Source: Aquibium carbonis (GTDB taxonomy: Bacteria > Pseudomonadota > Alphaproteobacteria > Rhizobiales > Rhizobiaceae). Taken from it: a DNA stretch of 64,000 nt. Below are positions 37,217 to 45,556 of the stretch, piece after piece; position 1 is the stretch's first letter, and every line of letters starts with the position of its first letter. Position numbers and translations under genes: made by a program. Location: the NCBI RefSeq assembly GCF_003970795.1, contig NZ_RWKW01000051.1, forward strand, positions 33,948-97,947. Reading direction: 5' to 3'. The notes under the pieces are model-generated. The model was not told where the DNA came from, did not search any database, and was given only the letters and a program-made list of their open reading frames with translations.

Positions 37217-37972
37217 CTAGTCGCCGCCATAGTCACCCCCGCTGTCGCCGGGAGCCTCCGAACCGGCGCCGTCGCGGCCTTCCGAGGAACTGGGCGCGGT
37301 GGCGCTGGCGAAGCCGCAGGCGGTTCCGGTGCGGAAGCTCGCCGACAGGGGCTGGTCACCGGTGAGGAACGGCAACGCCCACACGTTCGAAACCTGACGC
37401 AGGACGCCCTGGTTCACCCGCGCGGGAGACGTGATGCCTCCTCGCGGCGTGGCGACGACGTAATCGCAGCGGCGCTGCAAGTCGCGGCAACCGCTCGGTC
37501 CACAGAAGCGCGCCGCGCCGCTCAGCAGCACGACGGCCGTCACCCCGCCCTCGCCCACATAGATGTCGAGGGCGGTGCCACGGACGCCGATGATGCCGGC
37601 GGGGGTGTTGATCTTGTAGGCGGAAGGCCTGGAGCTGCCGCTGATCCACCTGAAGCTGCCCTTGGCGGCGTTCAGCGACAGGTCCTTGAACGTCCGGTCG
37701 CCGGCGAAGACGAACTTGTCGATGACGATCGACGAGTTCATGCCCACCGCGAACTTGGTGCCGTCCCGAAAGACGAACTCCCCGAGGCCGGTGTTGGACG
37801 TGGCGATGAGCTCGTCGCGATGAACGGGCGATTTCACGATCAGGCGGCGGCCATCACCGGTCACGGTCCGGTTGACGTAGACGGTTTCGCCGACCTGTTC
37901 GGCCGCAGGCGCCGGACCGGAGACCCAGGCAAGGATCGCAACAAGTAAAACTGTCTTCAATTTTGCTGACAT
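37217..37972 (-). CDS. exported FecR-domain protein
   Basis: A 251-residue protein with a signal peptide (VLLVAILAWVSGPAPA) and a FecR-like domain: TSNTGLGEFVFRDGTKFAVGMNSSIVIDKFVF (split GLGEFVFRDGTKFAVG) and INTPAGIIGVRGTALDIYV. The motif TPAGIIGVRGT is a hallmark of the family. It lacks the N-terminal anti-sigma part and there is no sigma factor or TonB receptor gene beside it, so it is probably not a classical iron-citrate signalling protein. Two Cys-containing stretches (ARFCGPSGC, RRCDYVV) follow. The Gly/Ser-rich tail ends GDSGGDYGGD. It is a single gene. Confidence 0.82.
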   Translation of the reverse strand: MSAKLKTVLLVAILAWVSGPAPAAEQVGETVYVNRTVTGDGRRLIVKSPVHRDELIATSNTGLGEFVFRDGTKFAVGMNSSIVIDKFVFAGDRTFKDLSLNAAKGSFRWISGSSRPSAYKINTPAGIIGVRGTALDIYVGEGGVTAVVLLSGAARFCGPSGCRDLQRRCDYVVATPRGGITSPARVNQGVLRQVSNVWALPFLTGDQPLSASFRTGTACGFASATAPSSSEGRDGAGSEAPGDSGGDYGGD

Positions 37973-38255
37973 CGCCGGACACCCTCAGGAGAGATCCAAG
38001 CGTCGACAGTAGCGGATTCAAGGATTGCAGGCAATCGGAGCTGCTTTTCAGTCGGGCCTCGTCGAACTCCGATGTTCTGCACCGGTTGCGGCTGGAATGT
38101 ATACTCGACGAGTTGCATGATCTTGCACGCGCGACGGTCGTCGCGGCGTCGGAGCGTCAACCTTCGGGCGCCGAGATCGTCGACCCCGAGCGCCAGAACC
38201 GGCTTGCCGCCGCCTCGGCCGCGATGCCGCCGAAGGACCGGGCTTGCCGCCGCGC

Positions 38256-39716
38256 CTATCGCTCGACGATGGCTTCCGCCTCGATCTCCACCTCGTAGTC
38301 GCCGACCAGATTGCTCACCTCGACAAGGGTGTTGGCCGGCAGGACCTCGCCGAAGACGCGGCCATGGGCGCGTGAGACCGGCTCCCATTTCGAGGCATCG
38401 CGGACATAGATGCGGGTCCGCACGACGTCCTCCATGCCGCCGCCGAGCGCGTTGAGCGAGGCGGCGACCTTGTCGAGGATGTAGGTGGTCTGCGCGCCGG
38501 GATCGCCGGGCGCCACGCAGCGATTGGCGCCGTGGGTGGCCGTGGTGCCGGAGACCAGGATGCGCTCGCCGATGCGCAAGGCGCGGCTGTAGCCGGCAAT
38601 GCCTTCCCAGATGCTGCCCGACGAGGCGCGCAGGCGGCCCGGACGACCCGGCACCTGGACGGCCTCGAAGACGGAGGGGATGGCGTCGAGATGGTGGGAC
38701 AGATCGCCGGAGGCGGTCAGGTACGGCGGGCGGCGGTACTCGTCGCCGCAATCGCCGGGAATGGGGCGGGTTGCCGCGAAGGCTTCGGCAAGGCGGGCGC
38801 GGTCCTCGTCGTCGAGGGCGAAGGAGAAGAGCTTGAGATTGTCGACACGGTGCTCGCTCTCGGTGATGCGCGCGCCGATGATGGCGGCGGCGACGGCCTC
38901 GTGCTCCAGCACCCAGCGGGTGGCGACGTTGGAGATCGAGACGCCGTGCTTGCGGCCGATCCCGGCGGCGGCGGCCAGGATGCCCTGGAAGGCGGCCCAG
39001 CCGCCGGCCGCGTCGATGAAGCGCTTGTATTTCGACCGGCTCCAGTCGGCGATCGTTTCCGGTTCGGGCCTGCCCAGCCATCTGTCCGACAGGAAGCCGC
39101 CGCACAGCGTGCCATAGGCGAAGAGCTTCACCCCCGCACGACGGCACACCGCCGAGAGGTCGCCGGCGGCGCGGCGATCGACGAGCGAGAACGACACCTG
39201 GTTGCTGACCAGCGGAATGCCGTCGGCGAGCGCCAGCTCGAGGTGGGCGGCGTCGAAATTGGTGACGCCGATCTCGCCGATCAGGCCCTCGCGGCGAAGC
39301 TTGGCCATTTCGTGCAGCGCATCGAGCCAGGCGGGATGTTCGAAGGTCCACCAGTGGAGTTGCAGAAGGTCGACCCGTTCGACGCCGAGGCGATCCAGCC
39401 GATCCTGGACGCCGCGGCGCACGACGTCCGGTGTCATCGGACCGGGCTCGGGGCACCATTTGGTCATGGCGACCGGGCGGCCCTCGCCCGGGTGGCGCGC
39501 CAGCAACCGGCCGGCGATCAGCTCGGCGCTGCCGTAGTGGTCGGCCATGTCGAAGGTGTCGAAGCCCGCCGCCGCATAGGCGTCGAGCGCGTCGGCGGCT
39601 CCATCGAGTTCGAGCGGCGCGGCGTCCTTCTCGATGTCGGCGACCTGCCAGAGGCCGCAGACCAGTCGGCTGATGTCGAGGGAATCGGCAAGCTTGATGC
39701 GTTCGGGAACGTCCAT
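38256..39716 (-). CDS. aldo/keto reductase fused to a RidA-like domain
   Basis: A 486-residue fusion. Residues 1 to about 335 are an aldo/keto reductase with the full catalytic tetrad D56, Y61 (FDMADHYG), K86 (MTKWC) and H121 (LQLHWW). The last 125 residues or so follow the RidA/YjgF pattern (RALRIGERILVSGTTATHG, DVVRTRIYVRDASKWEPVS, PANTLVEVSNLVGDYEVEIEAEAI; each split). The Arg that binds the carboxylate in classical RidA (PARSxV) is Asn here (PANTLV), so imine deaminase activity is doubtful. The start lies 1 nt after the LivM gene, so it is the last gene of the leftward Liv operon. Confidence 0.88.
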   Translation of the reverse strand: MDVPERIKLADSLDISRLVCGLWQVADIEKDAAPLELDGAADALDAYAAAGFDTFDMADHYGSAELIAGRLLARHPGEGRPVAMTKWCPEPGPMTPDVVRRGVQDRLDRLGVERVDLLQLHWWTFEHPAWLDALHEMAKLRREGLIGEIGVTNFDAAHLELALADGIPLVSNQVSFSLVDRRAAGDLSAVCRRAGVKLFAYGTLCGGFLSDRWLGRPEPETIADWSRSKYKRFIDAAGGWAAFQGILAAAAGIGRKHGVSISNVATRWVLEHEAVAAAIIGARITESEHRVDNLKLFSFALDDEDRARLAEAFAATRPIPGDCGDEYRRPPYLTASGDLSHHLDAIPSVFEAVQVPGRPGRLRASSGSIWEGIAGYSRALRIGERILVSGTTATHGANRCVAPGDPGAQTTYILDKVAASLNALGGGMEDVVRTRIYVRDASKWEPVSRAHGRVFGEVLPANTLVEVSNLVGDYEVEIEAEAIVER

Positions 39717-39717
39717 G

Positions 39718-40710
39718 TCAGGTCTCGCTTGGTGTTGAAGGCAATGGCGTCGCGGGCGGTGAGCGCCGCAGGACGTGCCGCGACATGATCCGTGCCTCGC
39801 CGAGGATGCCGCGTGGGCGCCACAAGAGGATGGCGCAGAGCGCCAGCCCGATCATGACGATCTGGAGCGAGGCCGCGCGTGCCTGCTGTTCGGCCGGGAA
39901 GAGACTGGCGACGGCCGAGCCCGACAATGCCCAGATGCCCCAAACGACCACCGCGCCGAGGATCGCGCCACGGTTGTTGCCGGACCCGCCGACGATCAGC
40001 ATCGCCCACACCTGGAAGGTCAGGATCGGCTGATAATTGTCCGGGGCGATGTAGCCGATGAAATGCGCCTGCGTGGCGCCCGCGAGCCCCATGATGGCGC
40101 CGCCCAGCGCGAAGGCCTGGAGGCGAAAGCGCACCGCGCTCTTGCCGAGCGCCAGCGCCGCCGGTTCGTCTTCCCGGATGGCGCGCAGGACGCGGCCCCA
40201 CGGGCTGCGGGCCAGATGCTCGAGGGCGAGGTAGAGCGCGAGGACCACGGCGGCGAGCAGCGCGAAATTGGCGAGGCTGAAGGCCAGCGGCCGGTCGGCG
40301 AGATTTGCGAAGGGGCGCGGAATGAAGCCGATCCCGAACGGGCCGCTGGTGACGGACTGGAGGTTGAGGATGCACAGATGGATGGCGACGGCGGCGCCGA
40401 AGGTGGCGATCGCCAGATAATCGGCACGCAGCCGGATCGTGAGGGCGCCGATGAGGAAGGTCGCGAAGCCGGTCGCCAGGGCGGCCCCAAGCCAGCCGGC
40501 CATGATCGGCAGGCCGAAGCCTCCGAGATGGTCAACCGTTTCCGGCGTCGTCAGGAGGGCGGACACATAGGCGCCGATGGCGACGAAGCCGGCGATGCCG
40601 ACATTGAACAGGCCGGTCTGGCCCCACTGCACGTTCAGGCCGAGACAGATGATCGCGTAGCTCAGCGCGACCGACAGGAAGAAGGCGCCATAGCTCAGAA
40701 GATCGATCAT
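39718..40710 (-). CDS. livM: branched-chain amino acid-type ABC permease, LivM
   Basis: A 330-residue permease of the Liv (HAAT) family with about nine helices. The early NVQWGQTGLFNVGIAGFVAIGAY (split GQTGLFNVGIAGF) and the EAA-like RVLRAIREDEPAALALGKS are diagnostic for LivM. I chose ATG 40710, which overlaps the LivH stop (ATGA), rather than upstream codons. Together with LivH it makes the membrane channel; the system type imports branched-chain amino acids, amides, urea or aromatic acids. Confidence 0.94.
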   Translation of the reverse strand: MIDLLSYGAFFLSVALSYAIICLGLNVQWGQTGLFNVGIAGFVAIGAYVSALLTTPETVDHLGGFGLPIMAGWLGAALATGFATFLIGALTIRLRADYLAIATFGAAVAIHLCILNLQSVTSGPFGIGFIPRPFANLADRPLAFSLANFALLAAVVLALYLALEHLARSPWGRVLRAIREDEPAALALGKSAVRFRLQAFALGGAIMGLAGATQAHFIGYIAPDNYQPILTFQVWAMLIVGGSGNNRGAILGAVVVWGIWALSGSAVASLFPAEQQARAASLQIVMIGLALCAILLWRPRGILGEARIMSRHVLRRSPPATPLPSTPSET

Positions 40711-41618
40711 TCCGGTCTCCCGAACAGGCCGCGCGGGCGCAGAAGCAAGATCGCGACGAGGATCACGAAGGCGACGGCGGCGCGCCATTCGGCGCCGATC
40801 AGCTGCACCGTCATCGCCTCGGCGACGCCGACGATGAGGCCCGCGATCATGGCGCCGGGCACCGAGCCGATGCCGCCGAGGATGGCGGCCGCAAACAGCG
40901 GCAGCAGCAGGTCGAGCCCCATCTGCGGGCGGATCTGGACGAGCAGGCCGGACATGACGCCGGCCACGCAGGCAAGGCCCGCCCCGAATATCCAGACGGT
41001 GCGGATGACCATGCGCACGTCGATGCCCGCGACGCCGGCCAGTTGGCGGTTCTCGCTGACCGCGCGCATCGAACGGCCGATGGCCGTGCGGGTGAGAAGC
41101 AGGTGGATCGCCAGCACGAGGACGACGGCGAGCCCGAGCATCAGCAACTGGTCGGGCGTCGCCCTGAGGCCGCCGCCGAGCGGCCGGGCGATCTGCAGCG
41201 CATTGGTGAAATAGACGGGCTTCGAGGTGAAGATGAACTCGAGCAGGCTGCGCAGGGTCAGCGCGGCACCGAAACTCGCCATCACCAGGATGATGACGGC
41301 GCTGCCGCGGTTGCGCAGCGGGCCGAACAGCAAGGCGTCGACGAGCAGCGCGAGGCCGGCGGTGAGCGCGATGCCAAGGAGCGTGGCGACCGGCAGCGTC
41401 CAGCCGAAGGAAAACGGACCGATGGGGCTCGCCGGACCGCCGGCCAGATAGCCGAGACCGCTCGCGATCGCCAGCGCCAGATAGGCGCCCCAGGACAGGA
41501 ACTCGCCATGCGCGAAGTTGGAAAAGCGCAGGATCGAATAGGTCAGCGTGATCCCGATGGCGCCGAGCCCGATCATGGCGCCGGCAATCAGGCCATCCAT
41601 CAGCACCTGCGGCGTCAT
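40707..41618 (-). CDS. livH: branched-chain amino acid-type ABC permease, LivH
   Basis: A 303-residue permease with about eight helices and the LivH signature TYSILRFSNFAHGEFLSWGAY (split ILRFSNFAHGEF) near residues 26-46, plus RAVSENRQLAGVAGID in the cytoplasmic loop. It overlaps both LivF and LivM by 4 nt. Confidence 0.94.
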   Translation of the reverse strand: MTPQVLMDGLIAGAMIGLGAIGITLTYSILRFSNFAHGEFLSWGAYLALAIASGLGYLAGGPASPIGPFSFGWTLPVATLLGIALTAGLALLVDALLFGPLRNRGSAVIILVMASFGAALTLRSLLEFIFTSKPVYFTNALQIARPLGGGLRATPDQLLMLGLAVVLVLAIHLLLTRTAIGRSMRAVSENRQLAGVAGIDVRMVIRTVWIFGAGLACVAGVMSGLLVQIRPQMGLDLLLPLFAAAILGGIGSVPGAMIAGLIVGVAEAMTVQLIGAEWRAAVAFVILVAILLLRPRGLFGRPE

Positions 41619-42373
41619 GGGCGCGCCTCCGCCGACGGATGCCTCGCGCCGAGATAGAGCTCGGCCATCACCGCATCGTCGCCGAGCGAATGCGCGTCCC
41701 CTTCCAGCCGGACCTGACCCTCGACCAGCACGATGGCGCGGTCGGCGATGGCGAGCGCCGCCTTGACGTTCTGTTCCACCAGGATGGTCGTCACTCCGGT
41801 GGCATTGACCGCCTTCAGATTGTCGAAGACTTCCCGGACGATCCTGGGCGCCAGACCGGCGGACGGCTCGTCGAGGATCAGGACGGACGGCTCGACGATC
41901 AGCGCGCGCGCGACGGCGAGCATCTGCCGCTGGCCGCCGGACAATTGCCCCGCGCGCAAGGTCTTCAGGCGCAGGAGATCGGGGAACATCGCATAGAGAT
42001 CGGCGATGCGGCCCGCGCGGCTCGCCTTCGGCAGGATCTGCGCGGCCACGAGCAGGTTTTCGTGGATGGTCATCGTCGTGAAGACGTTTTCGGTCTGCGG
42101 CACGAAGGCGAGACCGTGACGCACCCTGAGATGCGGCGGCATCGACGTCAGGTCGACGCCCTCCTGCACGATGGTGCCGGCATGAACAGGCACGAGGCCG
42201 GCGATCGTCTTGACCAGCGTCGACTTGCCGGCTCCATTCGGTCCAAGAAGGAGCAGGAACTCGCCCTTGGTGACCTTCATGTCGACGCCGCGAATGATCG
42301 GAAGGTCGCGCTCGTAGCCCGAGACGAGCCCATGTGTGGACAGCACGACCGGCGCGTCGGCGGCGGGCTTCAT
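41615..42373 (-). CDS. livF: branched-chain amino acid-type ABC ATPase, LivF
   Basis: A 252-residue ATPase with Walker A GPNGAGKST, signature LSGGQRQM and Walker B VLILDEPSAGLAP. AFVPQTENVFTTMTIHENL and the ILVEQNVKAAL end are typical of LivF. ATGA overlaps join it to LivG and LivH. Confidence 0.95.
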   Translation of the reverse strand: MKPAADAPVVLSTHGLVSGYERDLPIIRGVDMKVTKGEFLLLLGPNGAGKSTLVKTIAGLVPVHAGTIVQEGVDLTSMPPHLRVRHGLAFVPQTENVFTTMTIHENLLVAAQILPKASRAGRIADLYAMFPDLLRLKTLRAGQLSGGQRQMLAVARALIVEPSVLILDEPSAGLAPRIVREVFDNLKAVNATGVTTILVEQNVKAALAIADRAIVLVEGQVRLEGDAHSLGDDAVMAELYLGARHPSAEARP

Positions 42374-43176
42374 GCCACGTCTCCCAGGTAGGCGCTGATG
42401 ACGGCCGGATCGCGGGCGATCTGCGCCGGCGGCCCTTCGGCGAGCAGCCTGCCGGCGGCCATGACCACCGCGCGTCCGCAGAGCCTGGCGACCATGTCCA
42501 TGTTGTGCTCGATGAGCAGGATCGTCTTGCCCGCCGCATTGAGGGAGACGATGCGGTCGATCAGCAGTTCGAGAAGCACCGGATTGACGCCGGCCGCCGG
42601 CTCGTCGAGCAGGATCACCCGGGGATCCGCCATCAGGATGCGCGCCAGTTCGAGAAGCTTGCGCTGGCCGCCGGACAGAACCCGGGCCGGCTCCAGCTCG
42701 AGCCTGCTCAAGGTCACGAAGTCCAGGAGTTCGCGCGCCCGGTCGACGGCCGCCCTCTCCTGCGCCGCGATCCGGCCGGGGACGAGGAAGTTCATCCACG
42801 GGCGTTCGCCCGCCTGCGCCTGCGCGCCGGTCAGCACGTTTTCCAGAACGGACATCTCGGCGAAAGGCCGCGGGATCTGAAAGGTGCGGCCGACGCCGCG
42901 TCCGATGCGCCGGTCTGGACCTTCGCGGGCCACGTCGACGCCACCGACGCGGATCGAACCGGCGTCGGGCCGCAGGCTGCCGGCGATCAGGTTGAACATC
43001 GTCGTCTTGCCGGCGCCGTTCGGGCCGATCAGCGCGATCATCTCGCCAGCGCGCAACGAGAGCGACATTCCATCGACCGCGCGCAGGCCCCCGAATGCCT
43101 TGACGACATCGGCGACCTCGATCACCGCCGCATCCTTCGCCGCCGAGGCCTTCATGGGGTCGTGCGACGACTGCAT
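42370..43176 (-). CDS. livG: branched-chain amino acid-type ABC ATPase, LivG
   Basis: A 268-residue ATPase with Walker A GPNGAGKTT, signature LSGGQRKL and Walker B VILLDEPAAGVNP. The longer loop after Walker A and the ending LLAEGPPAQIARDPAVISAYLG (split AQIARDPAVISAYLG) are typical of LivG. It is the first gene of the leftward operon livG-livF-livH-livM-AKR/RidA and is divergent from the GntR regulator at 43266. A start at 43155 is possible but has no better ribosome-binding site. Confidence 0.95.
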   Translation of the reverse strand: MQSSHDPMKASAAKDAAVIEVADVVKAFGGLRAVDGMSLSLRAGEMIALIGPNGAGKTTMFNLIAGSLRPDAGSIRVGGVDVAREGPDRRIGRGVGRTFQIPRPFAEMSVLENVLTGAQAQAGERPWMNFLVPGRIAAQERAAVDRARELLDFVTLSRLELEPARVLSGGQRKLLELARILMADPRVILLDEPAAGVNPVLLELLIDRIVSLNAAGKTILLIEHNMDMVARLCGRAVVMAAGRLLAEGPPAQIARDPAVISAYLGDVA

Positions 43177-43220
43177 GCGCTCCGCTTCCCGCGATGATCA
43201 CAAATCTTCGATGTCTGATC

Positions 43221-43237
43221 TTTGATCAAACTATATT
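43221..43237. promoter_or_regulatory. divergent GntR/livG control region with TTTGATCAAA palindrome
   Basis: The perfect 10-bp palindrome TTTGATCAAA (43221-43230) is followed by TATATT (43232-43237), which can act as a -10 for the rightward GntR gene. Short AT-rich TTGn/nCAA inverted repeats are typical FCD-type GntR operators, and the site lies midway between livG (43176) and gntR (43266). Confidence 0.45.
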
Positions 43238-43265
43238 GACCGCGCGCCGGCTCGCAAGATAGAAA

Positions 43266-44072
43266 ATGGGGATCGGCCCGAACGAGGCATGCTCCATGGC
43301 TGACGGCAGACCGGACAGACCCCTATCGCTTGCGGCCCGCCGGGATGGCGGACAGGACCGCGGCTCGCGCGGCGTCCTCGGTCCGGTCGTGCGCGATTCC
43401 CTGCAGGAACGGGTCTATCGGGAGCTGCGCGGCTCGCTGATCCACGGCGTGTTCGACGCCGGTGAGATCCTGCGCATCCAGGACCTGGCCGACACCTTGC
43501 AGACCAGCACGATGCCGGTTCGCGAGGCGCTGGCCCGGCTGGTTTCGGAACAGGCCCTGGAAGCGCTTCCCAGCCGCTCGGTGCGCGTGCCGATCATCAA
43601 CCGCGAGCGGCTCGACGACCTGGCGCGCGCCCGCACGCTGGTGGAAGGCGAACTCGTGCGCCTGGCCATGGGCAACCTGACCGCGACCGACTTCGCCCGC
43701 ATCCGCGACCTGACCCGCGCCTGCGAGGCCGCGTTCGGCGGGACCGCGCCGGACAAGGCGCAGGCCACGTCGGAGCTGAACCACGCCTTCCATTTCGCGA
43801 TCTACGGGGCGGCGGGATCGGCGGTGCTGCTGCCGATCGTCGAGAGCCTGTGGCTGCAATCGGGTCCCTACGTTCGCGTCGCGGCGCGGGTCTATCAGGA
43901 CAACCCCGAATTTTCGGCCGTTCACCACCACTGGGAACTGATCGAGGCGCTGGAGCGCGGCGACGAGAAGGCCGCAGCGAAGGCGCTGACCGACGACATC
44001 ACCCAGTCCTTCAACCTGATCCGCGGGCGGCTGGACGAAGAAGCGCGGGCGCGAAAGGCGGCCAATGGCTGA
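43266..44072 (+). CDS. GntR family (FCD-type) transcriptional regulator
   Basis: A 268-residue regulator. The winged helix lies about residues 40-110 (RVYRELRGSLIHGVFDAGEILRIQDLADTLQTSTMPVREAL, split LADTLQTSTMPVREAL), followed by the all-helical FCD ligand domain with the metal-binding pattern N.AFHFAIYGAAGS and H.WELIEALERGD. The start could be ATG 43266 or ATG 43299-region codons further in; the N-terminal 35 residues are low in conservation. It is divergent from livG and leads the operon with a TIGR04076 gene, an aldo/keto reductase and a Liv binding protein, so it probably controls both sides. Confidence 0.9.
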   Translation: MGIGPNEACSMADGRPDRPLSLAARRDGGQDRGSRGVLGPVVRDSLQERVYRELRGSLIHGVFDAGEILRIQDLADTLQTSTMPVREALARLVSEQALEALPSRSVRVPIINRERLDDLARARTLVEGELVRLAMGNLTATDFARIRDLTRACEAAFGGTAPDKAQATSELNHAFHFAIYGAAGSAVLLPIVESLWLQSGPYVRVAARVYQDNPEFSAVHHHWELIEALERGDEKAAAKALTDDITQSFNLIRGRLDEEARARKAANG

Positions 44073-44415
44073 CCAGCGGGACGACAGTTTCGAGCTCTAC
44101 GACCTGCGCGTCGAGGTGGTGGCGCCGGAGGGCGGGCCGATCCTGTGCGGCGCGAAGGTCGGGGACCATTTCGAGCTTCGCGGCGAGATGCTGCACCTGC
44201 CGCCCGGCCAGGGCATCTCGATCTATTCGCTGGCCTCCGTCCTGCCCTTGCTGGCGGCCAAGCAGCGGCCGACGCATCGAAACGACTGGATGACGACCGA
44301 CGCCGACATCGCCTGCCCGGACCCGAACTGTTCGACGCGGCTGCGCATTTCGAGGACCGGCCTGCGCCGGTTCAGCCACGCCGAAACCACCCTCGTGCCG
44401 CTGCCCGATCAATGA
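44065..44415 (+). CDS. TIGR04076 family protein
   Basis: A 116-residue protein that overlaps the GntR gene by 8 nt. The N-terminal pattern (YDLRVEVVAPEGGPILCGAKVGDHFEL, split VEVV...ILCGAKVGDHFEL) and the later DADIACPDPNCSTRLRISR match TIGR04076, small proteins of unknown function that often accompany aldo/keto reductase or radical-SAM genes. Three Cys (CGAK, CPDPNC) could bind a metal; this is inference. It is placed directly before the aldo/keto reductase. Confidence 0.72.
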   Translation: MADQRDDSFELYDLRVEVVAPEGGPILCGAKVGDHFELRGEMLHLPPGQGISIYSLASVLPLLAAKQRPTHRNDWMTTDADIACPDPNCSTRLRISRTGLRRFSHAETTLVPLPDQ

Positions 44416-44419
44416 GGCC

Positions 44420-45472
44420 ATGATGCAGTCCTTCGAACTCGCGCCCGGCTACGTGATTTCGCGGGTCATCCGCGGCGGCTGGCAGATGGCCGGCGGGCAC
44501 GGATCGATCGATGCCGCGACGGCGGTCGAGGACATGGTCGCCTTCGCCGATGGCGGCATCGTCACCTTCGACTGCGCCGACATCTACACCGGCGTGGAAG
44601 ACCTGATCGGCCGGTTCCGGATGCGCTATCGCGACCTGCGCGGCGCGGAAGCGCTGAGGGCCGTCCACGTGCACACCAAATGCGTGCCCGACCTCGATCT
44701 CCTGCATCGCATCCGCAAGGCGGACGTAGAGGCGATCATCGACCAGTCGCTGAAGCGTCTGCGCATCGAGCGGCTCGACCTCGTGCAGTTCCACTGGTGG
44801 GACTACGACGCGCCGAAATGGCTCGAGGTGGCCGGCTGGCTCGCCGAACTGCGGCAGGCCGGCAAGATCGACAATCTGGGCGGCACGAATTTCGACACGG
44901 CGCATGTGACGGCGATCGCCGACGCGGGGGTTCCGCTCGTCTCCATGCAGGTGCAGTACTCCCTGCTCGACCGGCGCCCGGAGAAGGCTATGACCGCCGC
45001 GGCGGCTATACGCGGCATCTCGCTTCTGTGCTACGGCACGGTGGCGGGCGGCTTCCTGTCCGACCGATGGCTGGGCGCAGCCGAGCCGGCCGAACCGCTC
45101 GAAAACCGCTCGCTGACCAAATACAAGCTGATCATCGACGATGCCGGCGGCTGGGACTGGTTCCAGGCGCTGCTGCGGGCGCTGCGCGGGATTGCCGACC
45201 GTCATGGCAGCGACATCGCCACCGTGGCGAGCGCCGCCATGCTGACGCGGCCGGGCGTGGCGGGGGTCATCGTCGGCGCGCGCAACCGGTCGCACCTCGC
45301 CGCTAACCTGGCGATCTCGGACCTGTCGCTGACACCGCGGGACCTGGCCGAGATCGACCATGCGGTGTCGACCGCCCTGCCGCTGGAGGGCGACGTCTAC
45401 ACGCTCGAACGCGACCGCACCGGGCGGCACGGATCGATCATGAAATACAACCTCAACAAGGGGGCTGCCTGA
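44420..45472 (+). CDS. aldo/keto reductase
   Basis: A 350-residue NADPH-type oxidoreductase with the catalytic tetrad in FDCADIYTG (Asp and Tyr), VHTKCVPD (Lys) and LVQFHWWDY (His). It is clearly a relative of the reductase half of the fusion protein encoded at 38256-39716: both have the HWW motif, the GGFLSDRWLG segment and the same length of that half. It lies 4 nt after the TIGR04076 gene and 84 nt before the Liv-type binding protein. Two related reductases in one cluster suggest successive or isomeric carbonyl steps; the substrate is unknown. Confidence 0.9.
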   Translation: MMQSFELAPGYVISRVIRGGWQMAGGHGSIDAATAVEDMVAFADGGIVTFDCADIYTGVEDLIGRFRMRYRDLRGAEALRAVHVHTKCVPDLDLLHRIRKADVEAIIDQSLKRLRIERLDLVQFHWWDYDAPKWLEVAGWLAELRQAGKIDNLGGTNFDTAHVTAIADAGVPLVSMQVQYSLLDRRPEKAMTAAAAIRGISLLCYGTVAGGFLSDRWLGAAEPAEPLENRSLTKYKLIIDDAGGWDWFQALLRALRGIADRHGSDIATVASAAMLTRPGVAGVIVGARNRSHLAANLAISDLSLTPRDLAEIDHAVSTALPLEGDVYTLERDRTGRHGSIMKYNLNKGAA

Positions 45473-45556
45473 CCATTCGGCGAGTCGGGCGTCCGGTACA
45501 AACAGCCGAATCCGCGTAAGGCGCCACGGCGCCAGTCAAAAAAGAGGGAGAACAAA

